From: JANRLF01 sp033762815
GTDB lineage: Bacteria > Bacteroidota > Bacteroidia > Chitinophagales > CAIOSU01
Length of the DNA: 64,000 nucleotides
Assembly: GCA_033762815.1 (NCBI GenBank)
Contig: JANRLF010000001.1
Location: forward strand, 62,001 to 126,000
Reading direction: 5' to 3'
The position numbers and the translations under genes were made by a program. Under the pieces are notes generated by a model. The model saw only the letters and a program-made list of their open reading frames with translations, had not been told where the DNA came from and did not search any database. Of this stretch, positions 34,823-44,948 are shown piece after piece (position 1 is the first letter of the stretch; every line of letters starts with the position of its first letter).

Positions 34823-37363
34823 TTGGGAACGAGCCGACCATTCCAACTTCCGCTATTATTGCTACTGTTTTTTGGGCTAAACACTGCTTTGTTTGCGCAA
34901 AATGTACGCATTACAGGTTCTGTAGAGGATGCGGAGACGGGTGAACCCTTGCCTTTTGCCAACGTTTTTATAGAAGGGAAATTCATTGGTACCAACACCG
35001 ATATGGATGGTACTTATAAGCTTGACGTGAACAAGCGTACCGATAGCCTTACCGTTACGGTTTTGGGCTACACCACTCAGCGAAAAGCAGTTGGGGCGGA
35101 CAACCCACAGGTGATTGACTTTTTAATGGTTAAGGAGGATTATGCTTTAGGAGAGGTAGTGGTTGTTGCGGGAGAGAGCCCATCGGAAACAATGATGAAA
35201 AAAGTCATTAAGGCCAAGCCAATTAATAATTATACAAAACTGGATAGGTTGCAGTATGAGGCTTATACCAAATATGAGATTGACTTGGAAAACTTTACCC
35301 AAGAATCATTGGAAGATAATAAGCTGCTTTCACGTTTTCCCCACCTGAAGGATTATGTAGATACGGTTTCCGAAACTGGTAATTCCTTGTTGCCGGTATT
35401 TCTCATAGAAAACTTATCGGACAACTACCAAGAGAACAATCCTTACAGGGTGCGCGAAGTAATGAAGGGCATAAAAATGTCAGGCATTCAAAAGCAAGAT
35501 TTTATTACAGAATTGTTGGGTAATGTGAACCAAAACCTGAACATATACGAGAATTTATTGAGCGTGATGGGGAAAAGTTTAATTTCCCCTTTGGCCGACT
35601 ATGGTCTCAGCGTTTATAAATACAACCTGAACATTTACGATACTCTTTTTATAGGTGGCGAACCGCATTTGGAAATGACCTTTAAGCCCAAGCGCAAAGA
35701 CGACTATGCTTTTAAGGGAAAAATGCTCATCAATATTAAAACCTATGGGGTGCATAGTATTGAAATGGAACTGAATGATGATATTAATATAGGGCTGGTA
35801 AAGGATTTAAAGTTCAGTGAGGAGTTTACAAAGTTGTCCTATAAAGTAAGTGAGGACAGTGTAGCTTATGCTTATATTCCCCAAAAGGAGCGGTTGAGCA
35901 TCAAGTTCACCTACTATTTTGGTGGGGAAACGCGCATACTGGGCAGAAAAACAAAAAGCATAAAGGATATCAAAATCAATGAACCCTTAATAGATACTGC
36001 CTTTTCGGCTTATGAAGCTACTTCCATCACCAACGATGCTTATCAACAGGCAGATACTTTTTGGGAAGCCCACCGGCATGATACCTTGCAGAAAAGGGAG
36101 GTAGGTATTTATGATATGGTGGATAGTTTGAAAAAAACCACTCGGTTCAAAATCATCCTTTACACCGCACAAACACTCACTAGCGGTTTCGCCAAAACGG
36201 GGCCGGTTAGCATAGGGCCGGTACCAAGTATCTTCAGTTCAAACCAGGTGGAGAAATTCAGGATTAGGTTGGGTTTGAGGACCAATCCACAATTCAGCGA
36301 GCGAGTATTGTTGGAAGCCTACGGTGCCTATGGTTTCGGTGATAACCGATTCAAGTATGGTGGTGGGGTTAGTTTTATTATTTCGCGCAAACCGTGGAAC
36401 AAGATTTCACTCTATGCCCGTACCGATGTGGATTTTAAAAGCAAATATGCCGAGGAGTTCGACCAGGACAATGTGTTTACCATTGTAAACAAACGCAATA
36501 CCAGCCAGCGCTTTTACAATATTGAAGAATATAGAATCAGTTACGACACGGAGCTGCACAAGGATTTGATATTTTACCTTACCGTACAACATCGAGAGAT
36601 AACCCCATTTTTCTACTTTAGATATATGCTGGACGAAGTTAGGCGCGAAGATGTTAAATCATCGGAGATTGACGCTACCTTTCGTTGGCAGTTCAGGTCG
36701 AAACCACTTTCAGGCACCTTTAATCGGGAGGCAAAAGCTGGTCGTTTTTTCGCACAATTCCGCAAGAAAAATGAATTCCCATTTATTCGGGCAAAGTATA
36801 TGGCAGGCATAAAGGGTATTCTAGGCAGCGATTTTACCTATCACCATATAGCAGGGGGCTTACAGGGCGATTACCAGATTACCGCCAAAATGAGCATGTA
36901 TTACAATTTCTGGGCGGGAAAAATCTATGGTACGGTTCCCTTTCTGTTAATGAGAATTCCAGAAGGTAACTTTGCTTTCGTACACAATAAGTATTTCTTC
37001 AACAATATGAATATGCTGGAGTTTGCTGCAGATGAGTACATGAGCCTCAACTTCCAATATTTTTTCGGGGGGATACTGTTGGACAAAATACCGGGTATCA
37101 AAAAGTTGAAATGGCGCGAGGTAATTACCGCCAACGTTTTTTGGGGCAATATGAGCCAACAAAACCGGGAGTTTAACAATTACAAGTCCAAAAACCAGTA
37201 CCCTGTTGACATTGCATACCCAATACCTTATGCAGAGGCTGGCTTTGGTATAGAGAACATTTTTAAGATTATCAGGCTCGATTCGATATGGCGAATAACG
37301 CACCGCGATAACCGCAGCGTAATGAATTGGTCGCTTTATGCTAGTTTGTTTATAAAAATCTGA
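34823..37363 (+). CDS. DUF5686 / carboxypeptidase-regulatory-like outer-membrane protein
   Basis: About 846 aa. A signal peptide (GTSRPFQLPLLLLLFFGL... to FAQ) is followed by a CarboxypepD_reg-like domain (VRITGSVEDAETGEPLPFANVF), then the long DUF5686 region with alternating beta-strand pattern, probably an outer-membrane barrel. The function of DUF5686 is not established. No ATG occurs near the N-terminus. The TTG at 34823 gives a typical 26-residue signal peptide and lies 33 bp after the -7 box. The upstream TTG at 34787 is inside that box. The 3' end overlaps the convergent kinase gene by 28 bp. Confidence 0.82.
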   Translation: MGTSRPFQLPLLLLLFFGLNTALFAQNVRITGSVEDAETGEPLPFANVFIEGKFIGTNTDMDGTYKLDVNKRTDSLTVTVLGYTTQRKAVGADNPQVIDFLMVKEDYALGEVVVVAGESPSETMMKKVIKAKPINNYTKLDRLQYEAYTKYEIDLENFTQESLEDNKLLSRFPHLKDYVDTVSETGNSLLPVFLIENLSDNYQENNPYRVREVMKGIKMSGIQKQDFITELLGNVNQNLNIYENLLSVMGKSLISPLADYGLSVYKYNLNIYDTLFIGGEPHLEMTFKPKRKDDYAFKGKMLINIKTYGVHSIEMELNDDINIGLVKDLKFSEEFTKLSYKVSEDSVAYAYIPQKERLSIKFTYYFGGETRILGRKTKSIKDIKINEPLIDTAFSAYEATSITNDAYQQADTFWEAHRHDTLQKREVGIYDMVDSLKKTTRFKIILYTAQTLTSGFAKTGPVSIGPVPSIFSSNQVEKFRIRLGLRTNPQFSERVLLEAYGAYGFGDNRFKYGGGVSFIISRKPWNKISLYARTDVDFKSKYAEEFDQDNVFTIVNKRNTSQRFYNIEEYRISYDTELHKDLIFYLTVQHREITPFFYFRYMLDEVRREDVKSSEIDATFRWQFRSKPLSGTFNREAKAGRFFAQFRKKNEFPFIRAKYMAGIKGILGSDFTYHHIAGGLQGDYQITAKMSMYYNFWAGKIYGTVPFLLMRIPEGNFAFVHNKYFFNNMNMLEFAADEYMSLNFQYFFGGILLDKIPGIKKLKWREVITANVFWGNMSQQNREFNNYKSKNQYPVDIAYPIPYAEAGFGIENIFKIIRLDSIWRITHRDNRSVMNWSLYASLFIKI

Positions 37364-39303
37364 CCGTCATTAACCACTTTGGCCGTTTCAGGCAGCAGAA
37401 TAAAGAAAGTTGTACCAACATTAAGCGTACTTTCTACATATATTTTGCCTCGGTGGTTTTCTACTACCTTTCTGCAAATGGCCAGTCCTATGCCAGTACC
37501 TTCATACTCAGTACGTCCATGCAGCCTTTGGAAGATGGTAAAAATCTTTTCAGCATGCTTGTTTTCAAAGCCAATACCGTTATCCGTTACCTTAATTAAG
37601 AAGTAATTATCGTGGTTATCTAGGCCCCTTTCCGCTATTTCTTGCTTATCGGCCATTTGGCAGGTGATGGAGATTTTCGGCTGTACCTCTTCTTTTCTAA
37701 ATTTAATACTGTTGCTTATCAAGTTCTGGAACAGTTGGGTCAACTGTCTGGCATCACCCATCAATTCAGGCATACGGTCAATAGATATCTCCGCTTGACT
37801 TTCCGTGATACTAGCTTCCACATTGGCTATTGCTTCCTTTAACACATTATTCAAATCGACTTTCACAAATTCATTGCGCGAGCGTGAAGCCCTGGAAAAA
37901 TTCAATAAATCGTTGATTAATATCTGCATCCTTGCCGAGGCGTTTTGCATTCGGCTAATGTAATCTTGCCCTTCTGCGGGCAGTTGCATCACGTACTTTT
38001 GTGATAGCCGATCGCCAAAAGCCTGAATCTTGCGTAAAGGTTCTTGCAAATCATGCGATGCCACATAAGCAAATTGCTCCAGTTCTGAATTCGAACGGGT
38101 CAACTCTTCGTTGGCCTTCAACAAATCCTTCGTGCGCTCATTGATCAGTAGTTCCAGTTTATTCTTGGAGGTTTTTTGGTCATGTATATCCGTACAGGTA
38201 CCAAACCATTTCACAATATTTCCCTGTTCATTGCGAAGTGGCAAAGCCCTGCCAATAAACCAACGGTAAACCCCATCAAACCTTCTAAAGCGATATTCAA
38301 TGTCGTAAGGCTCACCCGTTTCTAATGAATGGTGCCATACCTTAAGGGTCCGTTCATAATCATCGGGATGCAACACTAATGACCAGCCTTTGTCCTTGGT
38401 TTCTTCATAAGAAAGGCCAGTGTATTCATACCAGCGTTTGTTGAAATAATCATGGTCGCCATTGGGCTCCGTACGCCACACCAATTGCGGCATAAAATCG
38501 GCCAAAAACTCTAGTCTTTCCTCGCTTTCGTACAAGGCCAAAGTGCGTTCCTCAACTATCCGTTCCAAGTTATCATTAATCAATTTCAATTCGTCCTGAG
38601 CTTGTTTCAATTGATGGTTTTTATGCTCCAATTCGGCTCTGGCACTTATTAATGATTCATTTTGCTTATACAATGTTCTATTGTTCAATAGCAGTTTTCG
38701 CAACCAGAAACCTAAAACCAAGCTGGTGAGGGCCACGGCCATTAACATGGAGTAATAGTTCATTCTTGAAGCTTCTTCAACTTCAGCATAGTGTTTATGT
38801 AGATTTGTTGTTTCTATGTGGTTGATATCCCTAATCACCCTACGTATTTCCACCATTACCCTTCGTCCTTGCCCTGCCCTGATACGATTTTCTGCAACCT
38901 CCCGACCTTCTGATTTCATGATATCGATACTACCTTGCATCAATGCAAAACGTTCTTTAATCAAGGCCTTTAGTTGTGATAGGTCAGTATGTGGTTTGCT
39001 GCCTAGCCTATCCAATGAATCGAAGGCGGACAAATACATGTTTACAGAATCGGGGGCATTGGTATAAGTTTCCAAATAAATTTCATTACCGGTAAGCAAA
39101 TAACCCCTTTGGCCAGTTTCAGCATCCATCATAGCTGAATAGATGTTCTCTAACAGCAGCATGCGGTTTTGGGTGTTTTCCAGCTTTTTATAAGCCAATT
39201 GGAAATCCTTATTAGTGCGCACATAGAAATAGCTAATAGCGGCCACCAATAACAGGCTCAGTAAAAGCCCAGGAAGCAAGTCAATGTAAACCTTGCGACT
39301 CAT
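37336..39303 (-). CDS. CHASE3-PAS hybrid sensor histidine kinase
   Basis: A 655-aa membrane sensor kinase. Transmembrane helices at about 8-27 and 185-205 flank a CHASE3 sensing domain (GQRGYLLTGNEIYLE). A coiled coil (about 210-265) leads to a PAS domain with PAC motif (WRTEPNGDHDYFNKRWYEY, about 270-395). HisKA follows with SHDLQEPLRK carrying the phospho-accepting His, then HATPase_c (N box, DNGIGF and GTGIGLAICRK). No receiver domain is attached and no response regulator is next to it, so it is an orphan kinase. The gene overlaps convergent DUF5686 by 28 bp at the 3' end. Confidence 0.93.
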   Translation of the reverse strand: MSRKVYIDLLPGLLLSLLLVAAISYFYVRTNKDFQLAYKKLENTQNRMLLLENIYSAMMDAETGQRGYLLTGNEIYLETYTNAPDSVNMYLSAFDSLDRLGSKPHTDLSQLKALIKERFALMQGSIDIMKSEGREVAENRIRAGQGRRVMVEIRRVIRDINHIETTNLHKHYAEVEEASRMNYYSMLMAVALTSLVLGFWLRKLLLNNRTLYKQNESLISARAELEHKNHQLKQAQDELKLINDNLERIVEERTLALYESEERLEFLADFMPQLVWRTEPNGDHDYFNKRWYEYTGLSYEETKDKGWSLVLHPDDYERTLKVWHHSLETGEPYDIEYRFRRFDGVYRWFIGRALPLRNEQGNIVKWFGTCTDIHDQKTSKNKLELLINERTKDLLKANEELTRSNSELEQFAYVASHDLQEPLRKIQAFGDRLSQKYVMQLPAEGQDYISRMQNASARMQILINDLLNFSRASRSRNEFVKVDLNNVLKEAIANVEASITESQAEISIDRMPELMGDARQLTQLFQNLISNSIKFRKEEVQPKISITCQMADKQEIAERGLDNHDNYFLIKVTDNGIGFENKHAEKIFTIFQRLHGRTEYEGTGIGLAICRKVVENHRGKIYVESTLNVGTTFFILLPETAKVVNDGQIFINKLA

Positions 39304-39348
39304 TGTGGCGTGAAAATACGAGGATTGCCAATAATAATAGGGCTTATT

Positions 39349-39394
39349 AATACATTTAAATTTGTTAAAAATGTATTTAATGTCGTGTACGACA
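39349..39394. repeat. Two adjacent inverted repeats between purD and the kinase gene
   Basis: AATACATTT (39349-39357) pairs with AAATGTATT (39369-39377). Next to it TGTCGTGTACGACA (39381-39394) is a 14-bp palindrome. No T run follows the second one. Either may be an operator for the kinase gene or a weak terminator of purD. Confidence 0.4.
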
Positions 39395-39415
39395 ATAGAT
39401 TGTGAATGCCAAAAA

Positions 39416-40738
39416 TCAATCTACCTTTACGCTTTCCTTGTCTTGCAAGTGTTTCAATGTTTTCTTGGTGCTTACGTCTTGCCCAATATCTTTCCTAAAG
39501 TATTTTCCTTCGAAGTCTATTCTAGAAGCAGTTTCTAATGAGTTTTTAATTGCGTCTTGTAAATTTTCGCCCAAGGTGCTCACAGTAATCACCCTTCCGC
39601 CAGCTGTATATAGTTCCCCATGCTTGATATGGGTGCCTGAATGGAATACCAAACTGCCATCAATATCATCGGCCCCCTGTATCAAAAGGCCTTTTTCATA
39701 CTCACCTGGATAGCCGCCAGAAGCCAATACGACAGCCGCACACGCCTTTTTCTTTATTTTAAGTTCCGCTTTATCCAGTTCGCCCTTGCCAACGGCTTTG
39801 AACAGCTCTACTAAGTCACTCTTTATCCTTGGTATAACGGCTTGGGTTTCGGGGTCGCCCATGCGGCAGTTGTATTCAATCACAAAAGGCTCATCGCCTA
39901 CTTTCATCAATCCGAAATAGATGAAGCCTTTATAATCGATGCCCTCCTTTTGCAAGCCTTCCAAGGTAGGAGCGATGATCTCTTTTTTCACTTTTTTCAT
40001 CAAGTCTTTGCTTACAAAAGGCAATGGGCTTACCGCTCCCATACCGCCCGTGTTCAGGCCTGTATCCCCTTCGCCTATGCGCTTATAGTCTTTGGCCACT
40101 GGCAACAATTGGTAACTCTTGCCATCCGTCAATACAAATACGGAAAACTCAATGCCTTGGAGAAACTGCTCGATAACTACCTTTTTGCTGGCCTCCCCAA
40201 ACATTCCCTCCAGCATTTCTGCCAATGACTTTTTGGCTTCCTCTTTATCATTTATGATGAGCACCCCTTTGCCTGCTGCCAATCCGTCAGCTTTTAAAAC
40301 AATGGGCAATTTTTGTTCATCAATAAACGCTTTCCCTTGCTCCAAGCTAGTTTCATTTACTTCCAGGTAAGCTGCCGTAGGGATACCATAGCGAACCATG
40401 AATGCTTTGGCAAATGATTTGCTCCCTTCTAATTCAGCCCCTTCTTTTACAGGGCCTATTACCGTAATGTGCTTTAACTCTTTATCAACTGAAAAGAAAT
40501 TGGCAATACCTGCCACCAATGGACCTTCCGGCCCCACCACCACTAAATTGATATCCTTGTCAAGTACGAATGCTTTAATGGCATTAAAGTCAGTAGTATC
40601 TAAATTAACATTGGTGCCGGCATTCCGCGTTCCGCCATTGCCCGGGGCTATGTATAGGGCCTTGCATTTATTGCTTTGCGCCATTTTCCAAGCTAATGCA
40701 TGTTCCCTTCCGCCGGAGCCCAATAATAAAATTTTCAT
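39416..40738 (-). CDS. purD: Phosphoribosylamine-glycine ligase
   Basis: A 440-aa GAR synthetase, second step of purine biosynthesis. The N-terminus MKILLLGSGGREHALAWK, the ATP-grasp signature GGREH, KADGLAAGKGVLI, the metal-site EYNCRMGDPETQ and the C-terminal GGYPGEYEKG are all intact. It is a stand-alone enzyme here, not fused to other purine steps. The spacer towards secA (220 bp) is shared by the divergent leaders. Confidence 0.97.
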   Translation of the reverse strand: MKILLLGSGGREHALAWKMAQSNKCKALYIAPGNGGTRNAGTNVNLDTTDFNAIKAFVLDKDINLVVVGPEGPLVAGIANFFSVDKELKHITVIGPVKEGAELEGSKSFAKAFMVRYGIPTAAYLEVNETSLEQGKAFIDEQKLPIVLKADGLAAGKGVLIINDKEEAKKSLAEMLEGMFGEASKKVVIEQFLQGIEFSVFVLTDGKSYQLLPVAKDYKRIGEGDTGLNTGGMGAVSPLPFVSKDLMKKVKKEIIAPTLEGLQKEGIDYKGFIYFGLMKVGDEPFVIEYNCRMGDPETQAVIPRIKSDLVELFKAVGKGELDKAELKIKKKACAAVVLASGGYPGEYEKGLLIQGADDIDGSLVFHSGTHIKHGELYTAGGRVITVSTLGENLQDAIKNSLETASRIDFEGKYFRKDIGQDVSTKKTLKHLQDKESVKVD

Positions 40739-40846
40739 CGGTTGTGATTATTTAAGGCTAAAGTTAACAAATCATCGTTCTTATGGCTATCCGGTAATGT
40801 CATGAAAATGTTGACTTTTTTAGCAAGGGGGCAATTTATTTAATGT

Positions 40847-40854
40847 TATTTTTG
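40847..40854 (+). promoter_or_regulatory. -7 box of secA
   Basis: TATTTTTG, a perfect TAnnTTTG. It leaves a leader of about 100 nt before the ATG at 40958. Confidence 0.5.
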
Positions 40855-40869
40855 TTCGCCTGATTGTTA

Positions 40870-40940
40870 GGGGGAGTAAGCCCAGCTACAGGCGAAAGCT
40901 AAAGAGAATGCTAAGGGGCATTAAATCCCCCTTGGCTTAC
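40870..40940 (+). promoter_or_regulatory. Structured leader of secA with competing helices
   Basis: GGGGGA (40870-40875) can pair with TCCCCC (40926-40931), and GTAAGCC (40876-40882) with GGCTTAC (40934-40940). The two helices cross, so they are a pseudoknot or alternatives. A local hairpin AAGGGG (40913-40918)/CCCCTT (40928-40933) competes with the first. The 3' strand ends 17 nt before the ATG. Confidence 0.45.
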
Positions 40941-40957
40941 AAATCAAAAAGAAAACA

Positions 40958-43900
40958 ATGTTTGATTTTATTACAAAGGCTGTTTCTAAACTATTCGGCA
41001 GCAAATCAGATAAAGATATTAAAGAGATAATGCCCTATGTGGAGCGGAGTCTTGAAGAGTTTGAAAAGCTGAAAGGTATCAGTCATGACGAATTGAGGAA
41101 TAAGACTACCATTTTCAGGCAGCGCATACAGGATTACTTAGCGGATATTGATACACAGATAACGGAAATAACCGTTCGGGTTGAAGAAGACGTAGAAATG
41201 GATGCCGAAAGTAAGGAAAGGGAGTACAATCAACTGGATAAATTAAGAAAAGACCGTGACCAAAAGTTGGAAGAAGTGCTGCTGGAAATCTTACCAGAAG
41301 CTTTCGCTGTGGTAAAGGAAACAGCTTCCCGGTTTAGGGGAAACAACGTTATTCGTTGTGCGGCTACTGAATTGGATAGGGAATTGGCGGTTACACGACC
41401 CCATATCCGTATAGTGGGCAACACTGTTGAATATGACAATTCATGGATGGCCGCTGGCAATATGGTCACTTGGGATATGGTACATTACGATGTACAATTG
41501 ATAGGTGGTGTGGCATTGCATCAGGGTAAAATAGCTGAGATGGCCACGGGTGAGGGTAAAACTTTGGTAGCCACCTTGCCTGCATATCTCAATGGACTAT
41601 CGGGTCAGGGGGTACATTTGGTTACGGTAAACGATTACTTGGCCAGAAGGGACAGTGAATGGATGGCCCCTATTTTCCAATTCTTGGGCTTAACCGTTGA
41701 TTGTATCGATAAGTACCAGCCCAATTCGGAAGAACGCAAGCAAGCTTATTTGGCAGACATTACCTATGGTACCAACAACGAATTCGGCTTTGATTACCTG
41801 AGGGATAATATGGCCCGCAACCCAAGCGAACTGGTTCAGCGCAAGCACCATTTCGCCATGGTAGACGAGGTGGACTCCGTATTGATTGATGATGCGCGTA
41901 CGCCTTTGATTATATCTGGGCCAGTGCCTAAAGGGGAGGAGCAGGAGTTTGAAGCCCTGAAACCAAGAATCGTAAAATTGTATGAGGCACAAAAAAGGGC
42001 AGTGAATGGTTTTTTAACCGAAGCCAAGCGACAAATAGAGAGCGGCAAAGCTGGGGAAAAAGATGGTGGCTTGGCTCTATTGCGTGCCCATAGAGGTTTG
42101 CCCAAAGCGGGACCCCTTATCAAGTTTTTGAGCGAAACCGGCATGAGGCAAGTGCTGCAAAAAACGGAAAACCATTACTTGGCTGATCAGCAGAAGGAAA
42201 TGCCCACGGTGGATGCCGAACTGTTTTTTGTAATTGACGAAAAACACAATAGCGTAGAACTGACCGAAAAGGGAATTGATTTGATTACCGGAGCTGGTGA
42301 AGACCATGACTTTTTCATAGTGCCTGATGTAGGTGCTGGTATTGCGGAAATTGAACGTAATACCGTTTCTGAAGAAGAAAAGCGTAATTTGAAAGATCAA
42401 CTGCTGCAAGATTTTGCCATTAAGTCGGAGCGTATCCACTCCGTAACCCAGCTTTTGAAAGCCTATACTTTGTTTGAAAAGGATGTTGAGTATGTGGTAA
42501 TGGACGGCAAGGTGAAAATTGTGGATGAAAACACCGGCCGTATCATGGAAGGCCGCCGTTATTCCGATGGGTTGCACCAAGCTATTGAAGCTAAGGAGAA
42601 CGTAAAAGTGGAAGCGGCTACCCAAACCTTTGCCACTATTACTTTGCAAAATTACTTCCGGATGTACCATAAGTTGGCTGGTATGACGGGAACTGCCGAA
42701 ACAGAGGCGGGCGAGTTTTGGGAAATATACAAGTTGGACGTAGTGGTAATACCAACCAATAAGCCCATTGTGCGCAAGGATATGGAGGATTTGGTTTATA
42801 AGACCAAAAGGGAAAAGTACAATGCGGTAATTGACCATATAGTAGAGCTTACCCAAGCGGGGCGCCCTGTGTTGGTAGGTACCACCTCCGTAGAAGTATC
42901 GGAATTAATTAGCCGTTTGCTGAAGCTGAAAAACATTAAGCATAACGTGTTGAACGCCAAGCAGCATCAACGGGAGGCGGAAATCGTTGCCGAGGCGGGT
43001 AAAGCGGGCACCGTTACCATAGCTACCAACATGGCGGGTCGTGGTACGGACATTAAGCTAGGGCCAGGGGTAAGGGAAGCAGGCGGTTTGGCCATTGTTG
43101 GTACCGAAAGGCACGAATCTAGAAGGGTTGACCGCCAGTTGAGGGGCCGTGCTGGCCGCCAGGGGGATACGGGTTCATCGCAATTTTTTGTTTCCTTGGA
43201 AGATAACCTGATGCGTATGTTCGGTTCCGACCGTATAGCTAGCCTCATGGACCGTATGGGTTATAAGGAAGGGGAGGTGATACAGCACAGCATGGTATCC
43301 AAATCCATAGAACGGGCGCAGAAAAAGGTGGAAGAAAACAACTTCGGTATCCGTAAGCGCTTGTTGGAATACGATGACGTAATGAACTCGCAGCGGGAGG
43401 TTATTTATACACGCAGGAGGCACGCCTTGTTCGGTGAGCGATTATCAGTTGACATTAACAATATGGTGTATTCACTCTGTGAGGAAGTGATAGCCAGCAA
43501 TCAAGAGATAAGGGATTTTGAAGGTTTCAAGCTGGATGTAATCCGCAACTTTTCTGCCGATACCCAAATTTCAGAACAAGAATTTCTTAGCCAACCTGCA
43601 TCAACATTAGTTGATACACTGTTTGATGAAGTGCAAGATGCCTACCATCGCAAAGTGGAAAACATTGTGAAAGCATCTTATCCCGTAATGGAAAATCTGT
43701 ACCAAACCCGGGGTGCCAATATTTTAAACGTAATGGTTCCCTTTTCCGATGGGAAGAAAACCCTGAACGTGGTAAGCAACCTACAAAAGGTAATGGATAC
43801 CCGTGGGCGAGAGTTGGTGCTTTCCTTTGAGAAAAATGTTACCCTTGGTATCATTGATGAATCTTGGAAAGAACATTTAAGGGAAATGGACGAGCTGAAG

Positions 43901-44299
43901 CAATCCGTCCAAAATGCGGTATTTGAGCAGAAAGACCCATTATTGATTTATAAACTGGAAGCCTACAATCTTTTCAAGGTGATGGTGACGGGCATGAATA
44001 AGGAAGTGGTTTCGTTCTTGTTTAAAGGCAATGTGCCTTTCAATAATCAGCAGGGTGAAGTAAGGGAGGCCCGTGAACCGCAACGTACCGATATGAGCCG
44101 TATGAAGGCTGCCCGTGAAGACGATAATCCTTTGCTTAATGGGGGAGGGGCACTACCATCACAAGGCAATGGTGAGTACGATGAACCTGAACAGCGCAAA
44201 CTGGAACCCATAAGAGTAGAGAAAAAAGTGGGCAGGAACGAGCCTTGCCCATGCGGAAGTGGAAAGAAGTTTAAAAATTGCCATGGAAAAGACGAATAA
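40958..44299 (+). CDS. secA: Preprotein translocase ATPase SecA
   Basis: An 1113-aa SecA, the motor of the Sec translocon, of the longer Bacteroidota form (E. coli is about 900). NBD1 has the Walker A ATGEGKT and the DEVDSVLIDDARTPLIISG region. A family insertion follows between about residues 340 and 420. NBD2 shows ATNMAGRGTDI and RQLRGRAGRQGD. A C-terminal helical scaffold leads to a disordered linker and the zinc-binding tail CPCGSGKKFKNCHG. It overlaps deoC by 17 bp, and deoC overlaps the SPOR gene, forming one operon. Confidence 0.98.
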   Translation: MFDFITKAVSKLFGSKSDKDIKEIMPYVERSLEEFEKLKGISHDELRNKTTIFRQRIQDYLADIDTQITEITVRVEEDVEMDAESKEREYNQLDKLRKDRDQKLEEVLLEILPEAFAVVKETASRFRGNNVIRCAATELDRELAVTRPHIRIVGNTVEYDNSWMAAGNMVTWDMVHYDVQLIGGVALHQGKIAEMATGEGKTLVATLPAYLNGLSGQGVHLVTVNDYLARRDSEWMAPIFQFLGLTVDCIDKYQPNSEERKQAYLADITYGTNNEFGFDYLRDNMARNPSELVQRKHHFAMVDEVDSVLIDDARTPLIISGPVPKGEEQEFEALKPRIVKLYEAQKRAVNGFLTEAKRQIESGKAGEKDGGLALLRAHRGLPKAGPLIKFLSETGMRQVLQKTENHYLADQQKEMPTVDAELFFVIDEKHNSVELTEKGIDLITGAGEDHDFFIVPDVGAGIAEIERNTVSEEEKRNLKDQLLQDFAIKSERIHSVTQLLKAYTLFEKDVEYVVMDGKVKIVDENTGRIMEGRRYSDGLHQAIEAKENVKVEAATQTFATITLQNYFRMYHKLAGMTGTAETEAGEFWEIYKLDVVVIPTNKPIVRKDMEDLVYKTKREKYNAVIDHIVELTQAGRPVLVGTTSVEVSELISRLLKLKNIKHNVLNAKQHQREAEIVAEAGKAGTVTIATNMAGRGTDIKLGPGVREAGGLAIVGTERHESRRVDRQLRGRAGRQGDTGSSQFFVSLEDNLMRMFGSDRIASLMDRMGYKEGEVIQHSMVSKSIERAQKKVEENNFGIRKRLLEYDDVMNSQREVIYTRRRHALFGERLSVDINNMVYSLCEEVIASNQEIRDFEGFKLDVIRNFSADTQISEQEFLSQPASTLVDTLFDEVQDAYHRKVENIVKASYPVMENLYQTRGANILNVMVPFSDGKKTLNVVSNLQKVMDTRGRELVLSFEKNVTLGIIDESWKEHLREMDELKQSVQNAVFEQKDPLLIYKLEAYNLFKVMVTGMNKEVVSFLFKGNVPFNNQQGEVREAREPQRTDMSRMKAAREDDNPLLNGGGALPSQGNGEYDEPEQRKLEPIRVEKKVGRNEPCPCGSGKKFKNCHGKDE

Positions 44300-44948
44300 G
44301 GAGATTGATTTAAAACAGTACATTGAACATACCCTTTTAAAGCAGGAGGCCACCCTGAGTGAAGTAGAGCAACTTTGTGCGGAAGCGGTGGAGCATGGTT
44401 TTTATGGTGTGTGCGTTCCACCCTACTTTGTAGAGGCCGCCGTAAAGTTTTTAAATGGAGCAAAGCCCAAAGTAATTAGTGTAGTGGGTTTCCCTCTCGG
44501 ATATAATCCCATTTCGGTGAAAGTAGAGGAGGCAAAAAAGGCTTTTGAAAGGGGGGCTCATGAGGTGGACATGGTAATGAACATCGCTGCTTTCAAAAGC
44601 GGCGACTTCAACCAAGTGAAGAATGATATAGAAAGTGTTACTACCATAGCGCATATGCAGGATAAGGTGGTGAAGGTAATTATCGAATCGGGTATACTGT
44701 CGGAAAAGGAAATCAATAAGGCTTGTGAAATATGTGCTGAAGCTGGAGTTGACTTTGTAAAAACTTCTACTGGGTTTGCTGCTGCCGGTGCAAGCACCGA
44801 ACATATCAAAATGATGCGTAAGCTATTGCCCGCAAAGGTCAAAATCAAAGCCTCAGGCGGCATTAAAACCCATGCCCAGGCAATGGAAATGGTTGAGGCG
44901 GGCGCTGACCGCATAGGCTCTTCTTCAGGAGTAAAATTATTGGAATGA
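44283..44948 (+). CDS. deoC: Deoxyribose-phosphate aldolase
   Basis: A 221-aa class I aldolase cleaving deoxyribose 5-phosphate to glyceraldehyde 3-phosphate and acetaldehyde. The Schiff-base lysine is in FVKTSTGF, and EVDMVMNIAAFKSGD and SGGIKTHAQA are further family motifs. The ATG at 44283 (MEKTNKEIDLKQYIEHT) is preferred to 44259, which reads further into secA. Coupling to secA by a 17-bp overlap is unusual in function and probably reflects genome economy. Confidence 0.95.
   Translation: MEKTNKEIDLKQYIEHTLLKQEATLSEVEQLCAEAVEHGFYGVCVPPYFVEAAVKFLNGAKPKVISVVGFPLGYNPISVKVEEAKKAFERGAHEVDMVMNIAAFKSGDFNQVKNDIESVTTIAHMQDKVVKVIIESGILSEKEINKACEICAEAGVDFVKTSTGFAAAGASTEHIKMMRKLLPAKVKIKASGGIKTHAQAMEMVEAGADRIGSSSGVKLLE

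Noticed and set aside
42077..42856. Open frame opposite secA
   Set aside because: Antisense shadow; no family resemblance.
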